A stretch of DNA of 38,092 bases from an uncultured Methanobrevibacter sp. (GTDB lineage: Archaea > Methanobacteriota > Methanobacteria > Methanobacteriales > Methanobacteriaceae). Shown here piece after piece: positions 8,931 to 18,469 of the stretch. The DNA lies in contig CADBPS010000052.1 in NCBI GenBank assembly GCA_902796575.1, positions 1-38,092 on the forward strand. The letters are read 5' to 3'. The notes under the pieces were generated by a model. It was not told the origin of the DNA. It was given only the letters and a program-made list of their open reading frames with translations, and did no database searches. Position 1 is the stretch's first letter. The number at the start of each line of letters is the position of its first letter. The translations under genes and the position numbers were made by a program.

Positions 8931-9881
8931 TTAAAAATTGTTTTCAATAGCTTTAATTAAATTGTAGATTGTTTTATTGGTACTTACATCAACACCATAT
9001 TTATCTGCCAGTTCTATGACTTTGCCGTTTAACGTATCAATTTCCGTTCTGATTTTTCTTTTAATGTCCTGATGGGTTGAGGAATAATGATTATATGTAT
9101 CCATTACCAGTTTTGAATAAAAAATTTCTTTATAGTCATCACTGTTATTCCAGAATGTGGAATATGGAGAAGCATCTATTACATCAAAGATTTCTTCTAT
9201 CAGTTTATCCATAATATTTTTGGAATATGGATTGTCCTTTAATTCACCATATGTAACATCAAGAATAGCTCCTAACGGATTTAATGTGCAGTTATAAAGC
9301 ATTTTAGCCCATAAATATTTATCCAATTCATCTGTTAATTCACATTTAATACCTGATTTTGTTATTGCATCAGCTATTGGAATTAGGCAATTCGGATTTT
9401 CGTTTTGAAGTGATCCAAGCATAATAGGCTCTGTGTAAACTGTGACTTCACTGATATTTCTTTGAGGGCGTGTAAATCCGGTAATTACTCTTGCACAGAA
9501 TACTTCATTTTTATCAAAAAATTTCAGGTAAAACTCATCATTTCCAAATCCGTTCTGACAAATCAGAATCTTAAAATCATTTTTTAGAATTCTTTTGTTT
9601 TCAGACAGCTCTTTACTGACCGTTTTATTAACAACCGTTTTGGTACAGATTAAAACAAAATCAACCGAATCATCAGGAATCTGTGAGTATTGTGCATATA
9701 CCTCAAATTCATTGCAGTCGAATGAATAATTTTCAAACAAACCTGTTCTTTTAATACCTTCCTGTTTCATTTTATTTGCGGTTTCACAGCTTGCAAGAAA
9801 GGAAACATTAATATTTTGGGATAGAAGTGATGTTCCCAATCCAATTCCAACAGAACCGGAACCTATTATTAAGACATTCAT
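8931..9881 (-). CDS. panE: 2-dehydropantoate 2-reductase (ketopantoate reductase)
   Basis: NADPH-dependent enzyme reducing 2-dehydropantoate to pantoate on the coenzyme A route. The N terminus is the Rossmann nucleotide loop MNVLIIGSGSVGIG. ILICQNGFGN and CARVITGFTRP match the family's mid region. The catalytic lysine is in DKYLWAKMLYNCTLNPLGAI, and the substrate-binding glutamate in IRTEIDTLNGKVIELADKYG. I chose ATG 9881 over the in-frame ATG at 9899. The Rossmann strand then begins at residue 2 as in the family, and a TATA box at 9907-9913 lies 25-30 bases upstream, which would make the mRNA nearly leaderless. The family also contains related short-chain 2-oxoacid reductases, so the exact substrate is likely but not certain. 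Confidence 0.82.
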   Translation of the reverse strand: MNVLIIGSGSVGIGLGTSLLSQNINVSFLASCETANKMKQEGIKRTGLFENYSFDCNEFEVYAQYSQIPDDSVDFVLICTKTVVNKTVSKELSENKRILKNDFKILICQNGFGNDEFYLKFFDKNEVFCARVITGFTRPQRNISEVTVYTEPIMLGSLQNENPNCLIPIADAITKSGIKCELTDELDKYLWAKMLYNCTLNPLGAILDVTYGELKDNPYSKNIMDKLIEEIFDVIDASPYSTFWNNSDDYKEIFYSKLVMDTYNHYSSTHQDIKRKIRTEIDTLNGKVIELADKYGVDVSTNKTIYNLIKAIENNF

Positions 9882-9922
9882 ACAGTTAATTATGTTCATA
9901 TCACAATATATATGTACTTAAA

Positions 9923-10639
9923 CTAGAACCTCACCTCAACTTTATCAATATTAACATCATTGGATACGGGGTATTCATGATATGTGGATGAATCTTCACC
10001 GTCATCCCATTCACTCCATTTCCATTGTCCATCCATATAGAAATGTCCTCTTGAAGAGTAAGAACTCTTGTCAACAAGCTGGCCGTTTTTATAAACCCAA
10101 ACTCCAAGTCCTCCAACTGTTGCACCTTTCCATGTCATAGCTTCAACTTTGTACTCACCGACAGTTTTGCTGACACGGACATTATCCTTAGGTTCTAACG
10201 TTACTGTTCGCTTGGATGACTGTGTTTGCAAAGTATTGGACGAGAGGGATTCGACAGTTGTTTCCTTAAATTCTATATTTTGAGAATTTGTACTTTCTTC
10301 ATAACTCGCATTGCCCGAGTAATGAGCGATTATATTGTATTTTCCATACGCCAGTTCATCCATTCCTAAAAATCCTTCCCCTTTTTCGTTAGTTGTTACT
10401 GTTTCTTGTTTTTCACCTTTTGCATCCTTAATAGTAATATCGATTTTTTGATTTGACAATGGAGTGTTGTTAGCATCTGTTAATGAAATTGAAAGGGAAT
10501 CTCCCTGATATAAAACATTGCTGGACATTGTTATTTTCGTATCTGTTTTGGCAGTGAATGGATTAAATAACACGATTCAGGTTACCAAAAGTATTATGAT
10601 TACCGAAAGCAGTATTATAATTATTTTGTTGTTATCCAT
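9923..10639 (-). pseudogene. Ig-like surface protein gene with an in-frame TGA in its membrane anchor
   Basis: Reading from ATG 10639 the frame codes MDNNKIIIILLSVIIILLVT, a typical signal anchor, then meets TGA at 10577-10579. The same frame continues without further stops for 216 codons from GTG 10573 to the end. The continuing part begins IVLFNPFTAK and holds an Ig-like/Big-type beta domain (ITMSSNVLYQGDSLSI to YGKYNIIAHYSGNASY) and a C-terminal Trp-rich domain with WKWSEWDDGEDSS. GGTGAT precedes ATG 10639 and overlaps the stop of the peptidase gene, which argues that 10639 is the original start. GTG 10573 has no good ribosome site. One base change (TGG to TGA) would explain it. It may be a recent nonsense mutation, a sequencing error, or a gene now made without its anchor. 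Confidence 0.75.
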
Positions 10640-10644
10640 GCTCA

Positions 10645-11649
10645 TCACCACAAGGCCAGATTGCCGATAACCTTTCCTTTATTTTCAATAGCTACTGTAT
10701 CTTCGAGGCGGACTCCAAACTCATTTTCAATGTATATTCCAGGTTCCACTGTTATAACCATTCCCTTTTCGATAATAGTATCATCCCTATATGAAAATCC
10801 AGGAGTTTCATGAATATCCAACCCAAGACTATGTCCCGTTGAGTGAATGAAATTATCTCCATAACCATATTCTGCTATAATATCTCTTGCTGTTTTATCA
10901 ATCTGTGAACATTGAATTCCGGGTTTGATTTTTTCAATAGCTTTATCATGAGCTTGTTTAACAATATCCAATATTTCATGTTCTTTTTCTGTGTAAACGA
11001 TTGTTCTTGTGTTGTCTGAACAGTATCCATTATATACACATCCCCAGTCTATCAGTATTGGCGTTTCCAAAGGTTTTGGCTGGGGTGTTGCATGAGGCAG
11101 TGATGTATTGGAGCCGCTTACAAGTATTGTGTCAAAGGATTCTTTTGATGCCCCATTTTCAATCATTAATTTAACCAGTTCAAAAGCCAGTATATTTTCA
11201 TTTTCACTGCGATTTGTTATATCCAATTGTTTAAAGGATTTTTGTGCTATGTTTGTTGCTTTTGTAATGTTTTTAATCTCATCTGAGGTTTTTATCATTC
11301 TCTGCTTGTTAATGTATGTTTTTGATTCAATTTCAAAATCATTTTTAAGTTTTTCATATGTAGCATAAGTCAGAGATGGCTCTATAGTCAGATTTTTAAT
11401 ATTTTCATTTTTCAAATCATTAATAATCGTTTTAAAATCTTCATATTCTCTGACAGTTATCCGAGAATTATTTTTTGCAATTTCCATGTCCATTTTTGAT
11501 GCATATACTATTGGATTTTCTTTGATTATGCAAAATGCAAAACTGGTTGGCCTGTAAGATGAAATATATTCAATATTACTAAAATCAGTTAGTAAATATC
11601 CCTGACAATCGTCCTTTTCCATTTCCTTTAAAATATTTTCAATTTGCAT
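10645..11649 (-). CDS. pepQ: M24-family Xaa-Pro dipeptidase/aminopeptidase
   Basis: Metallopeptidase with creatinase-like fold that removes residues next to proline. The N-terminal domain (1-120) is the typical creatinase lid. The catalytic domain shows all five expected metal ligands: D201 in LIDWG, D212 in SDNTRT, H273 in HSTGHSLGLDIHE, E302 in VEPGIYI and E316 in RLEDT. At 334 residues it is the usual size of archaeal forms. The start ATG lies about 28 bases from a TATA element shared with the divergent M50 gene. The Ig-like gene follows directly, its probable ATG being eight bases from this stop codon. The symbol is by similarity. Distinguishing dipeptidase from aminopeptidase is not possible here. 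Confidence 0.88.
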   Translation of the reverse strand: MQIENILKEMEKDDCQGYLLTDFSNIEYISSYRPTSFAFCIIKENPIVYASKMDMEIAKNNSRITVREYEDFKTIINDLKNENIKNLTIEPSLTYATYEKLKNDFEIESKTYINKQRMIKTSDEIKNITKATNIAQKSFKQLDITNRSENENILAFELVKLMIENGASKESFDTILVSGSNTSLPHATPQPKPLETPILIDWGCVYNGYCSDNTRTIVYTEKEHEILDIVKQAHDKAIEKIKPGIQCSQIDKTARDIIAEYGYGDNFIHSTGHSLGLDIHETPGFSYRDDTIIEKGMVITVEPGIYIENEFGVRLEDTVAIENKGKVIGNLALW

Positions 11650-11670
11650 ATATTATTTCTATGAAAAAAC

Positions 11671-11682
11671 TTTTATATATAG
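11671..11682. promoter_or_regulatory. Shared bidirectional TATA element
   Basis: The self-complementary core TATATATA (11674-11681) lies midway between the ATG at 11649 (leftward) and the ATG at 11703 (rightward), about 28 and 25 bases from each. Since archaeal transcription starts about 25-27 bases from the TATA centre, both messages should begin at or next to their start codons. No ribosome site is visible before ATG 11703. Confidence 0.55.
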
Positions 11683-11702
11683 AATTACATATTATTTAAA
11701 TT

Positions 11703-12338
11703 ATGTTTAAGGTTACTGCTAGTGAAATAAGAGATTTAATTATTGCATTTATTTTCATTTCTCTAAGTTTTGCAATTTTATATTCTGGTCGTGACACTTC
11801 CAGATTATTGTCCATACTTCCAATTGTGATGGTTGGATTAGGGTTAGGATTCGTTTTACATGAACTTGGACATAAATTCGCTTCAATGCATTTTGGTTAT
11901 TGGGCGGAGTTTAAATTATGGCCCACAGGTCTGATTTTTGCATTGGTTTCATCATTTTTCGGTTTTGTATTTGCAGCCCCAGGTGCCGTGTATACCTATG
12001 CTGATTATGGGCTTGATGACAGGACTAATGGAATTATTTCCATTGCAGGGCCTGTTGTCAATATTATTCTGGCACTTATATTTTTAATAATCGGCCGTTC
12101 AGTTTACATGGATATGATGGTTAATCCATTTCTGCAGCTTGTGTTTGTAATATGTTCGTTAGGATTTTCGACCAACAGCTATCTGGCTGTTTTCAACATG
12201 ATACCTGTATGGAATTTAGACGGATCCAAAGTGCTTAGATGGAATATTGGTATCTGGATTATTACAATTGCAATTGCCGGAATTATGACTTACTGTTCTA
12301 TGACTATGGGCTTTGAAAATATTGTACTAAGATTATAA
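11703..12338 (+). CDS. M50-family site-2 type membrane metalloprotease
   Basis: Integral membrane zinc protease. HELGHKFASMHFG near residue 55 is the HExxH zinc motif inside a membrane segment, and FNMIPVWNLDGSKVL near residue 170 supplies the third zinc ligand (the N-x-x-P-x-x-x-L-D-G motif). At least five hydrophobic segments are visible. At 211 residues with no PDZ or CBS domain it is the minimal archaeal form. The ycaO gene begins one base after its stop codon, so it is probably co-transcribed with ycaO and tfuA. Its substrate is unknown. A link to methyl-coenzyme M reductase maturation is only suggested by position. Confidence 0.88.
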   Translation: MFKVTASEIRDLIIAFIFISLSFAILYSGRDTSRLLSILPIVMVGLGLGFVLHELGHKFASMHFGYWAEFKLWPTGLIFALVSSFFGFVFAAPGAVYTYADYGLDDRTNGIISIAGPVVNIILALIFLIIGRSVYMDMMVNPFLQLVFVICSLGFSTNSYLAVFNMIPVWNLDGSKVLRWNIGIWIITIAIAGIMTYCSMTMGFENIVLRL

Positions 12339-12339
12339 A

Positions 12340-13554
<1,215 letters not shown>

Positions 13555-13558
13555 TTAA

Positions 13559-14209
13559 ATGGTTAAGATTATTATATATGCTGGCTTGTCCATTTCCTTT
13601 GATGAAGCAAGAGAAATTCTGGATTCTACTGAAGACATTGAAGTTATTTATAAAAGACCTATTAAAAGAGGAGATTTGTCACAGGCTTTAAAGGAAAAAC
13701 CCGATATCATAGGCATTGTTGATGGTGTTTTCCATCAGAATTCTTCTGTCGGCCACAAGGAAATATTAGAGGTTATTAATAATGGAATCACAGTTGTTGG
13801 ATCATCAAGTATGGGTGCTTTAAGGGCCTGCGAGCTTGACACTCTAGGGATGATTGGTATTGGTTATGTTTACAAGCAGTATTCAACAGGCCAAATCATT
13901 TCTGATGATGATGTGGCAGTAATGTTGGATAAGGACACTTTAGAAGCATTGTCCGAACCTCTGGTTAATATGGATTACGTTTTCACAAATGCAGTGAATG
14001 AAAATATTATAAATAATGAAGAAAAAGACGAACTTATTAGAATAACAAAATCAACTTATTATCCTAAAAGAAGCTATTCAAAAACATTGAATGAATCCGA
14101 TTTAGATGAAGAAACCAAAGATAAACTTATAAATTTTATCCGAACATCACCAGATATTAAAAAAGAAGATGCGAAAGAATTAATCAGATTTATAAAAAAA
14201 TCTGTTTAA
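13559..14209 (+). CDS. tfuA: TfuA protein, partner of YcaO in McrA thioamidation
   Basis: TfuA-domain protein proposed to deliver sulfur to the YcaO-activated peptide bond of McrA. The TfuA core occupies about residues 40-150: DIIGIVDGVFHQNSSVGHKEILE, then GITVVGSSSMGALRACELD and GMIGIGYVYKQYSTG, which are the family's conserved stretches. Lysine-rich helices finish the protein. It starts 4 bases after the ycaO stop and is the last gene of the rightward unit. Thioglycine formation by ycaO-tfuA has been shown genetically in a methanogen; assignment here is by motif and pairing. Confidence 0.9.
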   Translation: MVKIIIYAGLSISFDEAREILDSTEDIEVIYKRPIKRGDLSQALKEKPDIIGIVDGVFHQNSSVGHKEILEVINNGITVVGSSSMGALRACELDTLGMIGIGYVYKQYSTGQIISDDDVAVMLDKDTLEALSEPLVNMDYVFTNAVNENIINNEEKDELIRITKSTYYPKRSYSKTLNESDLDEETKDKLINFIRTSPDIKKEDAKELIRFIKKSV

Positions 14210-14350
14210 TTTTGAATATATTTTAACTCAGAGTATAGTTAATTCACTAGATTTTAATTATCATGTCCATAGACCGGAATTCATCGAAGTTCATGAAAAT
14301 AAAATATTACCAACTAGCATAGTAGAATCAAAGATGATATAGCAATTAAA

Positions 14351-14358
14351 ATATTTAT
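14351..14358 (+). promoter_or_regulatory. TATA box with no coding gene downstream
   Basis: ATATTTATATGG is a strong match to the archaeal TATA box and points rightward. Start of transcription would fall near 14378-14384, but there is no rightward gene after it; the next gene reads left. It therefore probably drives the RNA candidate that follows. Confidence 0.4.
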
Positions 14359-14379
14359 ATGGATTAACCCACCTAAATG

Positions 14380-14456
14380 GTAATTGAAGATTGGGAGGTA
14401 AAAACCAGTATTGGTTCAGCCCATATGTCCTCGTCACCACAGGTGGCGACATTCAT
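14380..14456 (+). ncRNA. Candidate structured small RNA
   Basis: Between tfuA and the leftward gene at 14474 lies a stretch much richer in G and C than the surrounding spacer. It contains a 5-bp hairpin AACCA-GTAT-TGGTT (14403-14416), enclosed by TGGG (14392-14395) and CCCA (14420-14423), and a second hairpin GTCACCAC/GTGGCGAC (14433-14450, one mismatch). A TATA box lies about 25 bases before its presumed start. In AT-rich archaea, local GC-rich islands with stems often mark non-coding RNAs. It does not fit tRNA, SRP RNA, RNase P RNA or any riboswitch I recognise. A short open frame also crosses it but overlaps the neighbouring gene antisense. Confidence 0.35.
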
Positions 14457-14465
14457 AAAAAAAAA
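14457..14465 (-). terminator. Oligo-T terminator for the leftward unit
   Basis: Nine consecutive T on the minus strand follow the stop codon of the 14474-14935 gene by eight bases. This is a strong archaeal termination signal and marks the end of the long leftward run from 17951. Confidence 0.55.
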
Positions 14466-14473
14466 TACACAGC

Positions 14474-14935
14474 TTATTTCTGCATCTCCATATATTTTTT
14501 CAAAACAATATCTGGAGTTTCAATAACCCTATCATAAGTTGTATGGAATGGTGTTTTGCTTTCCAAATCCGCATTTGAATTTCTAAATCCTTTTAAAGAT
14601 AGTTTTCTACCATCAATTCTGAATCCAACACCATCAGCTTCAACTTCAATAAGGTTAATTTCAAACTCAGATGCATTATCCAAAACACTATCTGCAGTAA
14701 CTTCATATTTTAATTTTAAAGTTTTATGTGGCGTTAATTCATTGATAGTTCTTTTAATAACTGATTCAAAAAGATCTAAAAACTTGACTACTGGAGGTAA
14801 TTCATTAGCCCACCAGTATGCCAGAACAGAGTTCAATACAATTTCATGTTCCCTGTAATCATCTTTCAATCTGGCTCTAACACCAACAGAACTTTCATCA
14901 ATTATTTTAATAACTAAAACTGGACTAACAGCCAT
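14474..14935 (-). CDS. Conserved-looking hypothetical protein
   Basis: I do not recognise this 153-residue protein. It has no membrane segment or signal peptide and looks like a soluble alpha/beta protein: strands at residues 5-20 (VLVIKIIDE), a helix around EIVLNSVLAYWWANELPPVVKF, a strand TLKLKYEV and a basic stretch GFRIDGRKLSLKGFR. The ribosome site GTGAT precedes ATG 14935. It follows the four-CBS gene by 11 bases and is the last gene of the run before a strong terminator, so it may act with the CBS and universal stress proteins. The function is unknown. Confidence 0.7.
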   Translation of the reverse strand: MAVSPVLVIKIIDESSVGVRARLKDDYREHEIVLNSVLAYWWANELPPVVKFLDLFESVIKRTINELTPHKTLKLKYEVTADSVLDNASEFEINLIEVEADGVGFRIDGRKLSLKGFRNSNADLESKTPFHTTYDRVIETPDIVLKKYMEMQK

Positions 14936-14946
14936 TATATCACAAT

Positions 14947-15786
14947 TTAATCTATTAAAGCTCTGATTAAGTCACTGGCTCTTACAAGACCAACAAGATC
15001 TCCTTCAATACCAATGACAGGAATCTGTTCAATATGCAATGTTTTCATTTTTTTAGCACAGTCAGAAACTTTTGTTTTTGAATTTGCAACTTCAACATTA
15101 CCTACTGCAACGTCACCAACAACTTTATCTGTGAATTTTAAATGATTTTTCTCAATGTATAATACGGAAGTACTGTCCCATGACCATTTATCTCCTTCAG
15201 TACCTACTGTGGAACTGTGTTCACTTCTCTCAGAAATAATTTCACTTTCAGCAATGAAATCGGTTTCAGTTAAAATACCGCTTAATTGAGCGTTATCGTC
15301 AATAGCTAAAATTGACTTGAGACCAAACTGTTTCATTGATTCAAAAGCAACATTAAGAGGAGATTTATCCCATGTAGTAGGAACTGTAGTTATCATATAC
15401 TCTTCTACAGGGTCATTAACTTCAATTTTGGTTAAGGCCTGAGATACCAAATCAAATGATGTGATAATACCTACCAATTCACCATTTTTATTAACAACAG
15501 GAACTCTCCTAACATTATGTTCAATCATTCTGGCTGCTACATCCTTAACATCCTCATCAGGACTTGCAGTAACTATGTTTCTACTCATCAACATTGCCAG
15601 TTGTTCTTCATCAGGATTGTTAATTAAATCAGAACGGGTGATGATACCAACCAATATTTTAGTATCATCCTTGACGACTGGAAGAACAGCTTTACTTTCT
15701 TTTCTCATTAAATCTAAAACTTTTTCCCTGCTTCCAGGAACGGAAACACTAACAACATTTTTAGACATTACTCTTTTCACTAACAT
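14947..15786 (-). CDS. Protein with four CBS domains
   Basis: Two Bateman pairs fill the whole protein. CBS1 begins VKRVMSKNVVSV, CBS2 LAMLMSRNIVTASPDEDV, CBS3 VEEYMITTVPTTWDKSPL, CBS4 VVGDVAVGNVEVANSKTKV, each followed by the LVGIIT-type ending (VGIITRSDLI, VGIITSFDLV, SGILTETDFI, VGLVRASDLI). CBS pairs bind adenine nucleotides or S-adenosyl compounds and act as energy sensors. There is no catalytic or DNA-binding domain. The start is ATG 15786, since AAGGTG lies seven bases before it; an upstream in-frame extension to 15813 lacks a ribosome site. It lies 27 bases after the universal stress gene. The ligand and partner are unknown. Confidence 0.88.
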   Translation of the reverse strand: MLVKRVMSKNVVSVSVPGSREKVLDLMRKESKAVLPVVKDDTKILVGIITRSDLINNPDEEQLAMLMSRNIVTASPDEDVKDVAARMIEHNVRRVPVVNKNGELVGIITSFDLVSQALTKIEVNDPVEEYMITTVPTTWDKSPLNVAFESMKQFGLKSILAIDDNAQLSGILTETDFIAESEIISERSEHSSTVGTEGDKWSWDSTSVLYIEKNHLKFTDKVVGDVAVGNVEVANSKTKVSDCAKKMKTLHIEQIPVIGIEGDLVGLVRASDLIRALID

Positions 15787-15813
15787 GAAAACACCTTGTA
15801 AGCTTAATAACAA

Positions 15814-16236
15814 TTAATGTACAACTAAAACAGGGCACTTGGCAGAATTAACCACCTTGTCACTGACACTACCCAATATAAATTTGTCAAAACCAGATTT
15901 GCCGGAACTTCCAATTACAATTAAATCCACATCTTCTTCTAATGCAACATCAAGGATTGCTCTTGCAGGTGATCCTTCTTTAATAATAGAAGTTATTTTT
16001 ACATCCTCATTATTTAAATCCTCAAAAGTTTTAAGATCATTCTCACAACGTTCATTTAACAAATGATTTAACTGTTCCATCTCATCATTTAAAGAAATCC
16101 CATTTATAAAATGATTTTCAGATACACTTAATGCAATAATTTCGGCCCCACATACTTTAGCTAAAAAAATAGCATGTTTTCCAGCATTATTTGCAAATTC
16201 AGACCCATCAGTAGGGACTAATATCTTATTGTACAT
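15814..16236 (-). CDS. Universal stress protein (UspA family)
   Basis: A single Usp domain of 140 residues. It starts [20 protein letters not shown] and ends with the ATP-binding motif [21 protein letters not shown] followed by CPVLVV. The G-2x-G-9x-G-S pattern is intact, which places it in the ATP-binding subgroup. The ribosome site GGAGATGG precedes the ATG by about five bases. The next gene downstream codes for four CBS domains. A Usp protein next to a CBS protein fits an energy or stress sensing unit, though no target is visible. Confidence 0.92.
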   Translation of the reverse strand: MYNKILVPTDGSEFANNAGKHAIFLAKVCGAEIIALSVSENHFINGISLNDEMEQLNHLLNERCENDLKTFEDLNNEDVKITSIIKEGSPARAILDVALEEDVDLIVIGSSGKSGFDKFILGSVSDKVVNSAKCPVLVVH

Positions 16237-16269
16237 ATTTCCATCTCCAATAATATTTAACTCTATGTA

Positions 16270-17421
16270 TTAAAAAATATCATTATTATAATCTCTATTA
16301 ATTGTATATAATATATTTTTTGTTTCACAACGATTAATTATACTTAAATAAGGATTCTTGGAAAAATTATTTAAAACAATAAACTGGGCCGGTTGTGATA
16401 TGTCAATAAAACTTTTGGAAAAATTAAAATAACATGGATTAACGGTTGCCATTTTCAAAACATCACATGGATTTAAATAGCTGCCGTGAACCAGTGACAT
16501 AATTTTAAGAGTAAATTCAAGCTCTCTAAACATGTTTGGAGAATTAATCATGACATTATCCGTTCCCAACAGTGGTCTGATACCTAAATCCACCATTTCA
16601 TTCAGTTTGACAACACCCGAATTTAAAGTGGCATTGGATCTGGGACAAACAACAACATTAACATTGGATTTAGCTAATGAATATAAATCATCCCCCATAG
16701 AATTAGTACAGTGAACCAGCTGATTAAAATTAGAATCAACACCCCGCCGAATTTCACTTTTGGAAAACCGTTCTAAAGAATCAAATTGATTTGACCTGCT
16801 CTCACCAACATGAATCGAAGAAATCTTACCCTTACGCATGCACTCGCAGGTTATTATGTCAGCAACATCATCCCCAATCTCACCAAAACCGCTGGGCGCA
16901 ATGCCGTCTGCAACTTTTAAAAGTTTCCTAATAGCTGTTTTAACCTTGGATAAATCAGGGTCATCACCATAAAATGAATCATCACGACCAAGAATGACAG
17001 GAGAAATAGGAATATCCTTGGAAGCTTTTTTTAATAATTTAACACCTTTAAGACCTCCCTCCCTGTAATCTACAAAATGAGAAATTCCATTGTTAACCAT
17101 GTCCCACATTGTGTCTTTCATAGCATCAACGATTACATCATCATCAACATTACTCAAAGCCTTATGTTTAACTCCATTGGGAGGTTTAACCAAATCCGAT
17201 AAAGACAAGGAGTATCCTTCATCCTTGATGAAAGAATCCCCAATATGAGTATGTCCATTGAAAAATGAAGGGCAAACAATCGAATTATTAACATCTATGA
17301 TTTTGCCTTCACAGGCATCGGGAGACATATCTATAATGCGGCCATCGTCAACAACAATGTTTGATTTAACGGGAGCCAAATCCAAACCCTTTAAAACAAT
17401 TCCATTAGCTATAGTATACAT
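16270..17421 (-). CDS. Amidohydrolase-superfamily deaminase-like enzyme
   Basis: Metal-dependent hydrolase of the TRZ/ATZ or S-adenosylhomocysteine deaminase-like group. Residues 45-60 have the metal-binding [11 protein letters not shown]. Further ligands are SIHVGES near residue 205, LVHCTNS near 235 and [15 protein letters not shown] near 290. The N-terminal 45 residues are the small beta-sandwich typical of the superfamily. Length (383 residues) is normal. I place the start at ATG 17421 ([10 protein letters not shown]); AGGT lies nine bases before it. It follows the DUF1802 gene by 17 bases. The substrate cannot be fixed from sequence: purine-derived deamination or another cyclic amide hydrolysis are both possible. 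Confidence 0.8.
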   Translation of the reverse strand: MYTIANGIVLKGLDLAPVKSNIVVDDGRIIDMSPDACEGKIIDVNNSIVCPSFFNGHTHIGDSFIKDEGYSLSLSDLVKPPNGVKHKALSNVDDDVIVDAMKDTMWDMVNNGISHFVDYREGGLKGVKLLKKASKDIPISPVILGRDDSFYGDDPDLSKVKTAIRKLLKVADGIAPSGFGEIGDDVADIITCECMRKGKISSIHVGESRSNQFDSLERFSKSEIRRGVDSNFNQLVHCTNSMGDDLYSLAKSNVNVVVCPRSNATLNSGVVKLNEMVDLGIRPLLGTDNVMINSPNMFRELEFTLKIMSLVHGSYLNPCDVLKMATVNPCYFNFSKSFIDISQPAQFIVLNNFSKNPYLSIINRCETKNILYTINRDYNNDIF

Positions 17422-17438
17422 TAAAAACAAACCTATAC

Positions 17439-17951
17439 TTAATGAGTACTTAGTATTTCATCCTTTAATTTATCAAACTCATCATCAGATATAACAGGCT
17501 TACCTTCGAGTTTAACTGGCCTGTTAACATTGGCATATCTCATTCCCATATTTCTCTTTAGCATTTGAGGTTCATCAAGTTCATAAACCCTTAAAATCCA
17601 TATTTTTGCATTGTTTCTTCCAAGATAACCTTTAACATGATTGCGTGTCCAAATATGAAACTTATTAAAAGCACCTATTCTTCCCGAAGACTTGTCAATA
17701 ACTTTTTCGACAGTTGCATAATATTTCACTTTATAATTTCCGCTCTCACCTTCAGGCAAAAGATTATTTTTAACAAACTCCTTATCCTGAAATGAATCTA
17801 AAACATCATCCTTGTTTGCGTAACTAACAGTCGGGTAGAGTAAAAACTCATTTAAAGTAGTACCATATTTTCTTATTAAAATTGTTTGTTTTCCCTGACC
17901 TAATGCTTCAAGAGTTGCATTCCACTCATTTAAACATTTTGTAATTTCCAC
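17439..17951 (-). CDS. DUF1802 family protein
   Basis: A soluble 170-residue protein whose N terminus (KCLNEWNATLEALGQGKQTI, then LIRKYGTTLNEFLLYPT) matches my memory of the DUF1802 family. Near the middle, IWTRNHVKGYLG and the strand IWILRVYELDEP are also characteristic. The function of the family is not known. The start is GTG 17951, with GGAG about ten bases upstream. It is the first gene of the leftward run that continues into the amidohydrolase. Confidence 0.75.
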   Translation of the reverse strand: MEITKCLNEWNATLEALGQGKQTILIRKYGTTLNEFLLYPTVSYANKDDVLDSFQDKEFVKNNLLPEGESGNYKVKYYATVEKVIDKSSGRIGAFNKFHIWTRNHVKGYLGRNNAKIWILRVYELDEPQMLKRNMGMRYANVNRPVKLEGKPVISDDEFDKLKDEILSTH

Positions 17952-18469
17952 ATCAACATCTCCATTAAACTACGATTTTCTTTGAAAAATTCATGTAAAT
18001 TTAATTATATTTCAATGATTTTACAGTCAAATTAACCATCATTCAAAGTATTATTGACTCATTACTATGTATATTGTAAAAAACAATATAAATTTTTATG
18101 TAAAATGACCTCAGCAAAAAAATTAAGTAAAAATTAATTATTTAAATAGTATTGCCGGCATCATGATTTGAAAAAAAATATTTTAATGAATAAATCATTT
18201 GATTGCAAACATGAAATACCTTGCGTAATTTTCAATTACTGCCTTTTCAAGCATACAATAGATGATTCCCGACGAAAAACATATTATAAGTCAACTGGAT
18301 TCAAACGACAGGCATTCATCGACTATTACTAATTAAATGTATAAACAACAAATATTGTTCAGGTGAAAATGCAACAATAATTGTATAAATGGAAAAAATC
18401 ATAGATATAACTGCTAACGGCAAACTGATGTTACTTTTTTTGATGAAAAAACAATCAATTTAAAAAGAG
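17952..18469. other. Divergent spacer with three ACAA/TTGT dyads
   Basis: About 500 bases between the leftward DUF1802 gene and the rightward zinc-ribbon gene. It holds an 8-bp inverted repeat TATATTGT/ACAATATA with five A between (18070-18090), AACAA-ATA-TTGTT (18347-18359) and ACAAT-A-ATTGT (18374-18384). The last two are centred 26 bases apart. The shared ACAA/TTGT arms suggest a repeated operator, but AT-rich DNA gives such dyads by chance. On the minus strand near 18200-18255 a short frame (EKAVIENYARYFMFAIK) looks protein-like and may be a gene remnant. Confidence 0.35.

Noticed and set aside
9931-10125. A 64-codon leftward frame inside the Ig-like gene.
   Set aside because: The main frame encodes a coherent beta domain through this stretch; the other frame is a shadow.
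14377-14526. A 49-codon open frame starting at ATG 14377 after the TATA box.
   Set aside because: It overlaps the 14474-14935 gene in antisense for a third of its length, has no ribosome site and looks unlike a protein family. The stem-loops explain the base composition better.
15461-15817. A 118-codon rightward frame rich in Thr, Ser and Leu.
   Set aside because: It is the antisense of the four-CBS gene; the sense strand is clearly coding.
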